Shown in pieces: positions 27,744-36,925 of a DNA stretch of 52,392 nucleotides (positions are counted from its first letter, which is position 1; every line of letters begins with the position of its first letter). This DNA is from Paenibacillus sinensis. GTDB lineage: Bacteria > Bacillota > Bacilli > Paenibacillales > Paenibacillaceae. Location: positions 1-52,392 of the forward strand of contig NZ_JAHCMB010000070.1 in assembly GCF_019904155.1 (NCBI RefSeq). The letters run 5' to 3'. The notes beneath the pieces were generated by a model. That model did not search any database. It saw only the letters and a list, made by a program, of their open reading frames with translations, and had not been told where the DNA came from. A program made the translations under genes and the position numbers.

Positions 27744-28005
27744 TCACAACACCCCTTTCGATATATCTCGCCAAAGCTGCCGTTCCGATAAATGTCAAAA
27801 TGCCGATGACAAGCGCGATCCCGATAAAATCCTTCATGCCAAGCAGGATGCCCAGAATAGCAATCATGGTCAGCAGCAGGATACCGATCGTATCCAGCGC
27901 GGCGATCCGGTCGGAAGGCGTCGGTCCCTTCAGCAGCCGGTACAGACAAGCCAGGATGGAGAGTGCAAGCACCCCCATCGATATGTTCAGCAAAATATCC
28001 TTCAT
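27712..28005 (-). CDS. mrpF: Mrp Na+/H+ antiporter subunit F
   Basis: 97 residues, three membrane helices; MrpF motif RLLKGPTPSDRIAALDTIGI with the conserved Asp. ATG at 28005 overlaps mrpE by four bases. Confidence 0.9.
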   Translation of the reverse strand: MKDILLNISMGVLALSILACLYRLLKGPTPSDRIAALDTIGILLLTMIAILGILLGMKDFIGIALVIGILTFIGTAALARYIERGVVIESGDDEELG

Positions 28006-28487
28006 ACCGCCGTCACCTCCGCAATCGCTTGTTCGAACGTGCTTCGGATTTCCTCGCACAGCGAACCGGCATCCTGAATGTCCATGGCGTGGATGTACAG
28101 CATTCGCTTGTCTCCCGACACTTCGAGCGTCAGCGTACCCGGCGTCAGGCAGATCAGGCAGGACAAAATCGTAATTTCCCAATCCGTATGAAGCCTGGTC
28201 TCATAAGCGAAGATTCCCGGCGATATGTCCAGCTTCGGACGCAGAATGTTCCGGATCACCGCAATACCCGATTTGACCAGCTCTCTCGTAAAAATACCAA
28301 GCAGCTTCACGACCGCCCACACCCGTCTGAGATAGAAGGGCTGATGCCCGAATTTTCGAAAAAGAAAGATCAGGGCCGCCCCAATCACATACCCGACAGC
28401 CAAGCCCGCTCCCGTCCAGTTATCATTCAGGAGCATCCACAATACAGCAATCATTAGATTTAGACCGATCTGATAGGCCATGTTCAT
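28002..28487 (-). CDS. mrpE: Mrp Na+/H+ antiporter subunit E
   Basis: 161 residues. Two or three N-terminal helices (LMIAVLWMLLNDNWTGAGLA, VGYVIGAALIFLF) and a soluble part with TILSCLICLTPGTLTLEVSG and YIHAMDIQD, typical of MrpE. It starts immediately after the mrpD stop. Confidence 0.9.
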   Translation of the reverse strand: MNMAYQIGLNLMIAVLWMLLNDNWTGAGLAVGYVIGAALIFLFRKFGHQPFYLRRVWAVVKLLGIFTRELVKSGIAVIRNILRPKLDISPGIFAYETRLHTDWEITILSCLICLTPGTLTLEVSGDKRMLYIHAMDIQDAGSLCEEIRSTFEQAIAEVTAV

Positions 28488-29963
28488 CTACTCCTTCAGT
28501 ACGGCTTCTATATAAGCCTGGGGATGGGCCATTACCGTTCCGGCTTCCGCTACATATTCATACACACGCTCCGAACCGAGGCCCATCGCGACAACAATTA
28601 CTAGCAGGCCCGCCGCAGCGGCAGTTGCTCCCTTCGCCCGAACCTTCGGATATTCTCTTGCAGGCTCGTTTCTCCAGAAGGCCAGCATAAAGATTTTGAT
28701 CAGCGAATACAGAACAAGAAAGCTTGAAGCCAGACCGATTAGTGATAGTATCAGCATCCCTCGGTCCAGCGCTCCTCTAATAATCAGAACCTTGCCTGCG
28801 AAGCCGCTGAGCGGAGGAATGCCCGCAATCGCAAGTGCGAGTACAAAGAACATCCAGCCGATCAGGGGATAACGGCGGAGCATCCCCCCCATATCCTCCA
28901 GCTTCTCGCTCCCGCCCAGCATAATAATAATCCCGCCCAGCATGTACATCAGCCCCTTGGACAGCATATCATGCATCAGATAGAACAACGCCCCGTCAAG
29001 CGAATCGGAAGTCGCCGCCGCAAGCCCCAGAGCGACAAAGCCCACGCTGATAATGACATTGTAGTTCAGGATGCGGGGAATATCGGTGTAAGCCGCCGCC
29101 CCAATGCCCCCGAGAATCATGGCTGCCGCGCCCATCCCGGCAATCCACGGAGTCGTGAATCCGGGATCGTAAGCGAAGATCAGCGTGAATGTCCGGAGAA
29201 TGGCATACAGCCCCACCTTGGTCAGCAGCGCCCCGAACAATGCCCTTACGGCCAGCGGCGGTGCGCTGTACGATTCCGGTAGCCAGAAGAACAGGAACAG
29301 CCCCGCCTTCAGCGAAAATACGATCAGAAACAGCAGGGCAATCACATTCAGCACGCCTCCCTGCCCTGCCTCGGCAATGCGCTGCGAGAGCTGCGCCATA
29401 TTGAGAGTGCCGACTGCGGCGTACAGATAGGCGACCGCAGCTACGAACAGCGTCGAAGACACAATGTTGATCAAGAGGTATTTCACCGTCTCCCGAAGCT
29501 GTGCTCTGGTTCCGCCAAGGGAAATCAAGGCATAGGACGAAATCAGCAGCACCTCGAAGAAGACGAACAGATTGAAGATATCGCCGGTCAGAAAGGAACC
29601 GTTCACTCCGACCAGCAGAAAATGAAAGAACACATAATAATAGTTCCGCTCCCGCTCGGGACCGATGGTATAGAACGAATACAGCAGGACGGCGGCTCCC
29701 GTAATCGCCGTCGTCAGTACGAGCAGCCCGGCCAGCATATCGCCGGCGAACACGATGCCATAAGGCGGGGCCCAGCCTCCCATGTGCAGCGTTTGAATGC
29801 CATGCCGGTGAATCCGGCCGATCAGAATTAGTGCAGCGGCAATGCTCAGGATAGAAGCCAGCGCGGCAACCAGTCTCTGCATCCTCAGCTTCTCCTTCAG
29901 GAAGATCAGCAGAACGGCGGCGCAGAGCGGAATCAGGACCGGCATGATAAGCAGGTTGCTCAT
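28488..29963 (-). CDS. mrpD: Mrp Na+/H+ antiporter subunit D
   Basis: 491 residues, about 14 membrane helices, homologous to complex I NuoM/N. Contains the proton-channel signature region VFFEVLLISSYALISLGG with the key Glu, FFWLPESYSAPPLAVRALFG and LMHDMLSKGLMYMLGG. Overlaps mrpC by four bases. Confidence 0.93.
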   Translation of the reverse strand: MSNLLIMPVLIPLCAAVLLIFLKEKLRMQRLVAALASILSIAAALILIGRIHRHGIQTLHMGGWAPPYGIVFAGDMLAGLLVLTTAITGAAVLLYSFYTIGPERERNYYYVFFHFLLVGVNGSFLTGDIFNLFVFFEVLLISSYALISLGGTRAQLRETVKYLLINIVSSTLFVAAVAYLYAAVGTLNMAQLSQRIAEAGQGGVLNVIALLFLIVFSLKAGLFLFFWLPESYSAPPLAVRALFGALLTKVGLYAILRTFTLIFAYDPGFTTPWIAGMGAAAMILGGIGAAAYTDIPRILNYNVIISVGFVALGLAAATSDSLDGALFYLMHDMLSKGLMYMLGGIIIMLGGSEKLEDMGGMLRRYPLIGWMFFVLALAIAGIPPLSGFAGKVLIIRGALDRGMLILSLIGLASSFLVLYSLIKIFMLAFWRNEPAREYPKVRAKGATAAAAGLLVIVVAMGLGSERVYEYVAEAGTVMAHPQAYIEAVLKE

Positions 29964-30325
29964 GGGCTCTCCCCTCCTTCTCTCTCTCCATTTCCGTCTC
30001 CTTCTATTGCTCCGCCTCCGTCATCCTCCGGGACTGTCTGATGGGCCCGGTAGGCCAGAACCAGGAAAAAAGCAGTGACACCAAAGCTGATGACGATTGA
30101 GGTCAGGATCAGCGCCTGCGGCACCGGATCGGTGTAGGCATCCGCTTCTCCGCCGAGAAGCGGGGGAGCGCCCCGCTTCAGTCCTGCCATCGTCAGCAGG
30201 AGCAGATGCACGCCATGCGTTAACAGGGAGGTGCCCAGGATGACGCGCAGCAGGCTTTTGGACAGGATGAGATAGACGCCGAGCATGAACAGAATGCCGA
30301 CAGCCACGGCCATGACCAGTTCCAT
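29960..30325 (-). CDS. mrpC: Mrp Na+/H+ antiporter subunit C
   Basis: 121 residues, three helices, NuoK-like: LGTSLLTHGVHLLLLTMAGL and DPVPQALILTSIVISFGVTA are diagnostic. The ATG overlaps the mrpAB stop by one base (TAATG). Confidence 0.93.
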   Translation of the reverse strand: MELVMAVAVGILFMLGVYLILSKSLLRVILGTSLLTHGVHLLLLTMAGLKRGAPPLLGGEADAYTDPVPQALILTSIVISFGVTAFFLVLAYRAHQTVPEDDGGGAIEGDGNGEREGGESP

Positions 30326-33201
30326 TATCGATCCCTCCCTATCGTTGTGATCATATTCATCGTCACCCCGACGACCGCCAAATACACGCCAAGGTCGAAC
30401 AGAACGGCGGTTGCCAGTTCGGTATCACCCAGCACCGGCAGTTCGAAATGGCCGAAGGCATGGCTCAGGAACGGCGCTCCAAAGGCAAACGAGCCGGCGG
30501 AGGTTAGAATAGCAATCACAAGTCCGGCCGCCGTCAGAACGCGGTAATTCACGGGCAGCGCCTTGCGGAGTGTATCCAGACCGCTGACAAATCCCAGCAG
30601 GATCAGTGCGGCCGAAGTCATCAGTCCCGCAATAAAGCCTCCCCCGGGATGGTTATGTCCCGCGAAGAACAGATACAAGGCAAATGCCAGAATCAGATAG
30701 ACAATGACGCTGCTCATCGTGCGCAGAATGACATCATTGCTGCTTGCCGGAAAGCCCGCTTGCGGTGAGAACGCAGGCCGTTGGATTGTAGATTTGGCGT
30801 CTCCGGGCTCAAGCCGCAGGCGAATCAGACCGTAGACGGCAAGCGATGCGATGCCCAGCACCATGATCTCGAACAGGGTATCGAAGCCGCGGAAGTCGAC
30901 GAGGATGACGTTGACGACATTTTTGCCTCCGGCCTGGGAATAGCTTTCCTTCAGAAAAAACTCTGAAATCGGCTCGAACGGGCTGCTTCCCATGGCAGCG
31001 AGCGCGATGAACGTCACAATCAGTCCGACCCCACCCGAAATGATCCAGTTGATCCGCTTCGCTCTCGGCTTGACCCTCTCGGGCTTCAGCTTCGGCAAAT
31101 GCCGGAAACACAGCAGGAACAGGATGACGGACACCGTCTCGACCATCATCTGCGTCAAGGCAAGATCGGGAGCCCGGAATAGCACGAACAGCAGCGTGAC
31201 CATATAACCGACAGCTCCGGAGAGCAGAATGGCGGCAATCCGGGATTTGGCAAAAGGCACAGCGATTGCGGCCCCCAGCATAACGGCGATGATGACATAC
31301 TCGTAAAAAGACACCGGCGCATACGTCTTCAGCCCAAGCGACAGGCCCGGCTTCAGCAGAAGCGCCCCCCCGAGCGCCAGTATGAAAAATCCAAATATAT
31401 ATAGAAGGTAATGCCGCCGGGAACCGGTCATATAGAGATCGGTCAGACGCGCCGAGCCGGACTCCAGTCCCTTAAGAGCGATATCGTATAGTCGGCTCAG
31501 ATAATTCCGCCCGCCGGACTCCTTATTCAGCAGCGGCAGACGGCGGTAAACCCGGAACACCAGAATTCCGGCAGCGATGATTCCAAGAGTCAGGAACACT
31601 TCCGGCGTCCAGCCATGCCAGAAATGGATGGAGACATCGAAGGCTTCCCCGGACGGAACCAGGTTATTGCCAAGCCCCTGGTAAATAGACAGCATGGCAG
31701 GCTCAATCAGCGAATGCGACAGCAGATTGGGCGATAGTCCGAAGACGAGCGCAAGCGAGACCAGGATGACGGGAGGCAGATAGAGACCGGGCGAAGCTTC
31801 ATGCGGAATTTTGCCCAGCTTCTCTCTCTGCAATTTCCCGCCGAATGTCCCGAACAAGAGGATCAGGCTGTACACGAAGGTCAGAACGCTGGCGATCCAT
31901 GCGATTACAGGAAATTCCAGCAACCCGAACTGGACGTTCAGAATGTCCAGCTCCCGGATATGCAGGACAGCAGCAAGGAACATCTCCTTGCTCAGGAATC
32001 CGGCGAACGGCGGCAAGCCTGCCATCGAGAACGAGCCGATAACCGATATAGTGAACGTAACGGGCATCAGGGACATCAGGCCGCCCAGCTTGCGTATATC
32101 GCGGGTGCCGGTCTCATGGTCGACAATGCCGACCACCATGAAGAGCGATCCTTTGAAGACCGCATGGTTGATCAGATGGAAGACGGCAGCCGAAGCAGCG
32201 GCGGTGTAAGCAATCGCCTCTTCTCCACCCCGGAAGAAGAAGGCGGCGGAGCCCAGGCCGAGCAGACACATGATGAGTCCAAGCTGGCTGATTGTCGAGT
32301 ATGCCAGAAGGGCTTTCAGGTCGGTCTGCCGGATCGCTTGGAACGAGCCGTAGAGAAGCGTCACGAGGCCCGTCAGGGACACGAGCCAGAACCACTGCGC
32401 ATGCCCGCCGAAGACGGGGGTAAGCCGTGCCACCAGATAGAGGCCCGCCTTGACCATCGTCGCCGAGTGCAAATACGCGCTGACCGGGGTCGGCGCCTCC
32501 ATCGCATCCGGCAGCCAGATGTGGAACGGGAACTGCGCCGACTTCGTGAAGGCTCCCAGCAGAATGAGCAGCATCGCCGGGATGAACATTGGTTCCGGAC
32601 TGATCGTCTGCACCTGTAAGGTAATCTCCCGGATGCTGTAAGTCCCGCTCATGACATACAGCAGATTGAAGCCACCGAACATGGCGAGTCCGCCGAAGAC
32701 GGTGATCAGCATGGATTTCAGCGCCCCGTAGCGGGATCTCTCTCTACGGTTCCAGAAAGCGATCAGCAGAAATGAGGCAATGCTGGTCAGCTCCCAGAAT
32801 CCGTAGAGCACCATCAAATTGTCGGACAGGACAACGCCCAGCATCGCCCCCATGAACAACAGCAGATAGACATAGAAATGCCGGATGTTCTCCAGCCCTC
32901 TGTCCAGATAATGAATGGAGTAAATAATGACGAGTATTCCGATACCGCTGATCAGCAGTGCGAACACCAGACTGAGACCATCGAGCACGAAGCTCAGGTC
33001 GATTCCGAGCGACGGCATCCAGTGGACGATCGCCGACAACGGCTCTCCTTCCCGGTTACCGGGAAGCCTGACCGCAAAGTACAGAAACAGCGCCGCCGGA
33101 ACGGGCAGTGCCGCCCAGCCTGTGTGCAGACGCGGCAGACGCCGGGTCAGCGGAATCAAAGCGGCGGCTAAAAAAGGCAGCAGTACAGCCAAATGCAGCA
33201 C
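30325..33201 (-). CDS. mrpAB: Mrp Na+/H+ antiporter, fused subunits A and B
   Basis: 958 residues. The first roughly 790 match MrpA: NuoL-like channel core (GFWELTSIASFLLIAFWNRR, FPFHIWLPDAMEAPTPVSAY, HLINHAVFKGSLFMVVG) and the MrpA C-terminal extension (FRAPDLALTQMMVETVSVIL). After a linker near residue 805 (AFSPQAGFPASS) comes a full MrpB: YLFFAGHNHPGGGFIAGLMT and LFDLGVYLAVVGVTMNMITT. In Bacillus these are two genes of 801 and 143 residues. The start is GTG at 33201 with AAAGGAG. It leads the mrpABCDEFG operon, which exports Na+ in exchange for protons at the membrane. The fusion is read directly. Confidence 0.92.
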   Translation of the reverse strand: MLHLAVLLPFLAAALIPLTRRLPRLHTGWAALPVPAALFLYFAVRLPGNREGEPLSAIVHWMPSLGIDLSFVLDGLSLVFALLISGIGILVIIYSIHYLDRGLENIRHFYVYLLLFMGAMLGVVLSDNLMVLYGFWELTSIASFLLIAFWNRRERSRYGALKSMLITVFGGLAMFGGFNLLYVMSGTYSIREITLQVQTISPEPMFIPAMLLILLGAFTKSAQFPFHIWLPDAMEAPTPVSAYLHSATMVKAGLYLVARLTPVFGGHAQWFWLVSLTGLVTLLYGSFQAIRQTDLKALLAYSTISQLGLIMCLLGLGSAAFFFRGGEEAIAYTAAASAAVFHLINHAVFKGSLFMVVGIVDHETGTRDIRKLGGLMSLMPVTFTISVIGSFSMAGLPPFAGFLSKEMFLAAVLHIRELDILNVQFGLLEFPVIAWIASVLTFVYSLILLFGTFGGKLQREKLGKIPHEASPGLYLPPVILVSLALVFGLSPNLLSHSLIEPAMLSIYQGLGNNLVPSGEAFDVSIHFWHGWTPEVFLTLGIIAAGILVFRVYRRLPLLNKESGGRNYLSRLYDIALKGLESGSARLTDLYMTGSRRHYLLYIFGFFILALGGALLLKPGLSLGLKTYAPVSFYEYVIIAVMLGAAIAVPFAKSRIAAILLSGAVGYMVTLLFVLFRAPDLALTQMMVETVSVILFLLCFRHLPKLKPERVKPRAKRINWIISGGVGLIVTFIALAAMGSSPFEPISEFFLKESYSQAGGKNVVNVILVDFRGFDTLFEIMVLGIASLAVYGLIRLRLEPGDAKSTIQRPAFSPQAGFPASSNDVILRTMSSVIVYLILAFALYLFFAGHNHPGGGFIAGLMTSAALILLGFVSGLDTLRKALPVNYRVLTAAGLVIAILTSAGSFAFGAPFLSHAFGHFELPVLGDTELATAVLFDLGVYLAVVGVTMNMITTIGRDR

Positions 33202-33276
33202 GGACCCGAACTCCTTTCTAATAGTGGTTTATTAGTCCATCACAGAATACTTTCCTATTATTTCCATTAAACAAGA

Positions 33277-33303
33277 CAAAAAGAGCCCGCTGGTGGCAGG
33301 CTC
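33277..33303 (-). terminator. Terminator of the Gfo/Idh-ThuA operon
   Basis: Minus strand GAGCCTGCC-ACCA-GCGGGCTC hairpin followed by TTTTTG, about 100 bases past the oxidoreductase stop and upstream of mrpAB. Confidence 0.75.
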
Positions 33304-33404
33304 CTCCTCATAAATCCCATATACAATTCTAGGTCATTATACCGATTGGGTTGCGGATTGTAAAGGTCAAAGCATCTTCAACACTTTTTCACTTCCTAGA
33401 TAGC

Positions 33405-34508
33405 CTACTTCACTTCTCCGCGAAGCAGTCCCGGCGCAAGCGGCGCCGGACGCTCGCAGCCTGTAGTGAGAGAGATATACTGGCCTGAATCCGAGCTTAC
33501 GTGAAAAGCGTGCATGATTTCCAGCACATGGTTGGCCAGTTCTCCATTCGCTCTCGGCGTGCCTCCGGTTTCAATGCAGCGGGCCATGTCGGCGACGCCG
33601 ATGCCGCGGCTGTTCTCATCATAGGAATGAATGAGCGGAATCTCCATAAATTCGGAAGCCCCCGCCGGCCGCAGCAGCACTGGGCCGCCGAATGTATTCG
33701 GGTCCGGAACAAGCAGCGTTCCTCTTGAGCCATATATCTCGATCCGGGGCAGCTGGCTGCTCCAGACGTCGAAGCTCGTAATGATCGAGGCAACGGCTCC
33801 GCCGGCGAACTGCACCGTTCCGGCGACATGCGTGGGAACCTCAACGTCGATGATGCTGCCGTACTTCGGAGCGCTCGTAATCGTCCGCTGCGGGAACGAG
33901 GTCTTGGTCATTCCGCAAACGGTTTCAGCCGGACCCAGGAGAGATACGAGTGCGGTTAAATAGTAAGGGCCCATATCGAACATCGGGCCGCCGCCCTTCT
34001 GATAATAGAATTCCGGATTCGGATGCCAGCTCTCGTGCCCGTGGCATACCATGAACGCCGTCGCCGCTACCGGATCGCCGATAAATCCGTCGTCGATCAG
34101 CTTCCGGCACAGCTGCAGCCCGGCACCGAGAAAGGCATCCGGCGCGCAGCCGATCATCAGGTTCTTCTCCCTGGCCAGAGCGACCAGCTCCGTGCCATGC
34201 TCCAGGGACAGAGACAGCGGCTTCTCCACATACACATGCTTGCCGGACAGCAGAGCTTCGCGGCAAATCTCGAAATGCCCGGCCGGGGTGGTCAGATTCA
34301 GCACAATCTCAATATTCGGGTCGGCAAGAAGCTCCTCCGTCGTCAGGACATGGGGAATGCCATAGGTCTCGGCGGCTCCCCGCGCCTTGTCCTCATCCCG
34401 GTCGGCGCAAGCATACACTTCCGTGTTCAGGAAATTCTTCGTCAAATTCTCCAGATAAATACCGCTGATATTTCCGACGCCGATAATGCCAATCTTCGCT
34501 TTTCTCAC
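33405..34508 (-). CDS. Gfo/Idh/MocA-family NAD(P)-dependent oxidoreductase
   Basis: 367 residues. Rossmann motif [18 protein letters not shown] at the start and the family signature [15 protein letters not shown] with the Lys of EKP. The catalytic-type region [20 protein letters not shown] carries the Asp-x-His-like DMGPYY. It would oxidise or reduce a sugar or inositol derivative. A GTG at 34508 with GGGAG six bases upstream is the start. It follows thuA by 20 bases, and both are divergent from an AraC regulator. Confidence 0.85.
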   Translation of the reverse strand: MRKAKIGIIGVGNISGIYLENLTKNFLNTEVYACADRDEDKARGAAETYGIPHVLTTEELLADPNIEIVLNLTTPAGHFEICREALLSGKHVYVEKPLSLSLEHGTELVALAREKNLMIGCAPDAFLGAGLQLCRKLIDDGFIGDPVAATAFMVCHGHESWHPNPEFYYQKGGGPMFDMGPYYLTALVSLLGPAETVCGMTKTSFPQRTITSAPKYGSIIDVEVPTHVAGTVQFAGGAVASIITSFDVWSSQLPRIEIYGSRGTLLVPDPNTFGGPVLLRPAGASEFMEIPLIHSYDENSRGIGVADMARCIETGGTPRANGELANHVLEIMHAFHVSSDSGQYISLTTGCERPAPLAPGLLRGEVK

Positions 34509-34528
34509 ACCTGTCTCCCCCGCTCTCG

Positions 34529-35188
34529 TTATTTGGCAGCCCACAGAAAGCCTCTTCGCATCAGCTCGGCAGCTTCGGGAATATCAAAGACCGAGACGAC
34601 ATGTCCGAGCGAGTTATAGAAGACCCGGCCTTCTCCCCAGCGCTTTGTGTACACGACCGGCATGGTGATGATGCCGTTGGCGGAATGCGGTCCTTCGCTC
34701 CGTGGAAAGGTTGTTGTCGCCAGCACGGTAACGGCCGGATCGACATGTAAATAATACTGCTCCGACTTTACAATGAAATCGGACATGCCTTCCACGATGG
34801 AACTCGATGCGGAAGAAACGATGTTCACCTCGTATTCCACTCCGTCGTTAAATGGATGCGCCACCCATTGCGATCCGGTCATAAATTGCCATTCCACACT
34901 GTTGCGGAAGGCGTCGCACATCCCGCCGTGACAGCCGGCAAGCCCTACCCCTGACTCTACTGCCTTAAGTACCGGCTGCAGTTGTTCACCGCTGATTTCC
35001 CCCATCGTCCAGATGGGAACAATCAGGTTCAGACCGAGCAGCTTCTCCTCGTCCCTGAAGCTGTCCAACGTGTCCGACACCTCGACCTCAAAGCCTTCTT
35101 CACGCAATATGCCGGCAAAGACCTCTGATACCTGTACAGGCTCATGTCCATCCCAGCCCCCTTGAACAATTAGCGCCTTTTTAGCCAT
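34529..35188 (-). CDS. ThuA-like domain protein (class I GATase fold)
   Basis: 219 residues, ThuA family of sugar utilisation proteins: [20 protein letters not shown] at the start, the [13 protein letters not shown] loop with a Cys-His pair, and [20 protein letters not shown] near the end. First gene of a two-gene operon with the Gfo/Idh oxidoreductase, a common pairing in carbohydrate degradation (disaccharide 3-keto derivatives are the known theme). A cre-like site lies 65 bases upstream. Confidence 0.85.
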   Translation of the reverse strand: MAKKALIVQGGWDGHEPVQVSEVFAGILREEGFEVEVSDTLDSFRDEEKLLGLNLIVPIWTMGEISGEQLQPVLKAVESGVGLAGCHGGMCDAFRNSVEWQFMTGSQWVAHPFNDGVEYEVNIVSSASSSIVEGMSDFIVKSEQYYLHVDPAVTVLATTTFPRSEGPHSANGIITMPVVYTKRWGEGRVFYNSLGHVVSVFDIPEAAELMRRGFLWAAK

Positions 35189-35252
35189 ACCTACTCTCTC
35201 CTTTAGCTATTGAGGCAGGATGCCCCGTTATCTGACTCAAGAAAATTGTAAG

Positions 35253-35266
35253 TCAAAGCGCTTTCC
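35253..35266. promoter_or_regulatory. Candidate CcpA (cre) site
   Basis: TCAAAGCGCTTTCC has the central AAAGCGCTTT of cre sites. It lies between the ThuA operon and the AraC gene, fitting catabolite repression of a sugar locus. Confidence 0.5.
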
Positions 35267-35379
35267 GAATCTCGCCATTTCCGTTGATATCCTGGTCAAT
35301 TTTTGCTACATTTTGAGTAAATGATAGATTTGCAGGCGACAGTGGCATTGTAGACAAGAGGAGAGTTGAGGGAGGAAGT

Positions 35380-36219
35380 ATGAAGGCATTTCATGAGAAC
35401 CGGATGTATGGGGCGTCACTTCCGATTCAGGTCGAGCCGATCCGGAATATCAGCTTCCTGGCACATTGGCATAACGATATCGAGCTGATGTGCGTTCGGG
35501 AAGGCGTGATCCGCATGGGCGTCAATTCCGAGACGCGTATTCTTCGGAAGGGAGACATTGCCGTCTGCGGCAGCGGAGATATCCACTTCTACGACAGCAG
35601 GGAGCACCATTCCGAAATTCTGCTGCTGATCTTCCCCCCGCAGCTGATCGGGAGCCCAGGCGGATGGCCGCGCGAGGTGCGCCTGGCCTCCCCTTTTATT
35701 CTCCGGTCCGATGACCGGAACGGGGAGCCTGGTGAGGGGTTAACCGAAATGCTGGGAGATTTGATGGAGGAGATCAGGCAGGAGGCGGATTTGAAGAAGC
35801 CCCGATACGAGATGCTCGTCACCGGCCTTCTGTACGAGTTGTCCGGTCTTGTGCTGAGGCATGCCGATTGCATTCCGGCGGATCAGCAGCGAGACAAACG
35901 CCGGATCGTCGGCATGAAGATCATGCAGGAGGTCTTCGACTGGCTGGAATCCGGCTTTCAACATCCCGTTACCCTTGAGGACGCGGCGAAGCAGGCGAAC
36001 CTGAGTGTTTTTCACTTCTCCCGCTATTTCAAGAGCATCGCCGGGATGAGCTTCCTTACTTACTTGAACCATTTGCGGGCTCGCAAGGCCGAAGAGCTGA
36101 TTTTGTCTACCGATATGACCATGCTTGAAATCGCTCTGGAATGCGGCTTTACCAATGTGCGTACCTTCAACCGGGTATTCCGTCAGGTCATGAATCGAAC
36201 GCCATCGAGTCTGAGATGA
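35380..36219 (+). CDS. AraC-family transcriptional regulator
   Basis: 279 residues. N-terminal cupin-like sensor (FLAHWHNDIELMCVREGVIR, GDIAVCGSGDIHFYDSREHH) and a C-terminal double helix-turn-helix: TLEDAAKQANLSVFHFSRYF and TMLEIALECGFTNVRTFNRV. GGAGG precedes the ATG. It is divergent from the ThuA-Gfo/Idh operon and is the probable activator. Confidence 0.9.
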   Translation: MKAFHENRMYGASLPIQVEPIRNISFLAHWHNDIELMCVREGVIRMGVNSETRILRKGDIAVCGSGDIHFYDSREHHSEILLLIFPPQLIGSPGGWPREVRLASPFILRSDDRNGEPGEGLTEMLGDLMEEIRQEADLKKPRYEMLVTGLLYELSGLVLRHADCIPADQQRDKRRIVGMKIMQEVFDWLESGFQHPVTLEDAAKQANLSVFHFSRYFKSIAGMSFLTYLNHLRARKAEELILSTDMTMLEIALECGFTNVRTFNRVFRQVMNRTPSSLR

Positions 36220-36251
36220 TACCTTGCGTCCGACATGCCGGAACGCACAGA

Positions 36252-36277
36252 GGGCAGTGCCTGAATCGGCACTGCCC
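36252..36277 (+). terminator. Weak terminator-like hairpin after the AraC gene
   Basis: GGGCAGTGCC-TGAATC-GGCACTGCCC is a perfect stem, but only a broken T tract (CTCCTTATC) follows. Confidence 0.5.
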
Positions 36278-36300
36278 GCTCCTTATCATTGTATAAGGGA

Positions 36301-36624
36301 TTAAGCCAGTCTCTTATCCTTAACCACAACATGGTTGCTGAAGAGCATCGAATCGCTGCTGAGCCGGTAGCTAGGGAAAGTCTCGTCGGCTTGAAGTCTC
36401 ATCACATCGTCGAACAGAATCTGCTCTTGCCGATCCACCAGGAAATCGAAATCAGGGGATTGAACCCGTACATCGGTAGGTGAAGGTTCGCTCAGCAGAT
36501 GAAGAGTAAACATGCCTCCCGCAGAGCAGCCCTCCGCTTCGTTAACCAGCTTGATATACGCCGGTGAAGATTTCAGACTTTGACGCAATTTCTCTCCGGT
36601 AAAAACATCGTATTCCACTCTCAT
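36301..36624 (-). CDS. HesB/IscA-fold protein with a single cysteine
   Basis: 107 residues in the iron-sulfur biosynthesis (HesB-like) fold: SSPAYIKLVNEAEGCSAGGM, PDFDFLVDRQEQILFDDVMR. A-type Fe-S carriers need three cysteines, one mid-protein and a C-terminal CxC. Only C in EGCSAGG is present, so cluster transfer is doubtful; this is the YqkB/YneR-like branch. It is far from the nif genes (about 12 kb). GAGAGGAG precedes ATG at 36624. Confidence 0.75.
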   Translation of the reverse strand: MRVEYDVFTGEKLRQSLKSSPAYIKLVNEAEGCSAGGMFTLHLLSEPSPTDVRVQSPDFDFLVDRQEQILFDDVMRLQADETFPSYRLSSDSMLFSNHVVVKDKRLA

Positions 36625-36717
36625 GTTAAGCTCTCCTCTCTATTCGTCCGATTCACATGTACAGTTCGAGGTCAGGGCGTCTTGATCAGCGACGGTTTTA
36701 TATTTCGATAAATTATA

Positions 36718-36742
36718 TTGTGTACAATTTATTTATACACAA
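36718..36742. promoter_or_regulatory. Palindromic operator-like site before the HesB-fold gene
   Basis: TTGTGTA-CAATTTATTTA-TACACAA: 7-base arms, plus an inner TGTACA. Located about 94 bases upstream of the 36624 start, in promoter-like AT-rich DNA. The regulator is unknown. Confidence 0.45.
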
Positions 36743-36785
36743 TTTTAAGCGAATTGTCAAGCTCTCCCTCTTTTTTCCCTACACA

Positions 36786-36822
36786 AAAACGCCTGCGGCA
36801 TCGGTATGCGGCAGGCGTTCTG
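36786..36822 (-). terminator. Terminator of the tryptophanyl-tRNA synthetase gene
   Basis: Minus strand ACGCCTGCCGCATACC-GAT-GCCGCAGGCGT (imperfect in the middle) followed by TTTTG, about 100 bases past the trpS-like stop. Confidence 0.7.
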
Positions 36823-36925
36823 TCTTATCGTTGTATCCATGAGACGTAATAAATGTTCTCGCTTCCGCCCAACTCCGATGATAGCAGCCTCTCATAAGTT
36901 TCTCATGAGTTCCATGATGGTCTGA

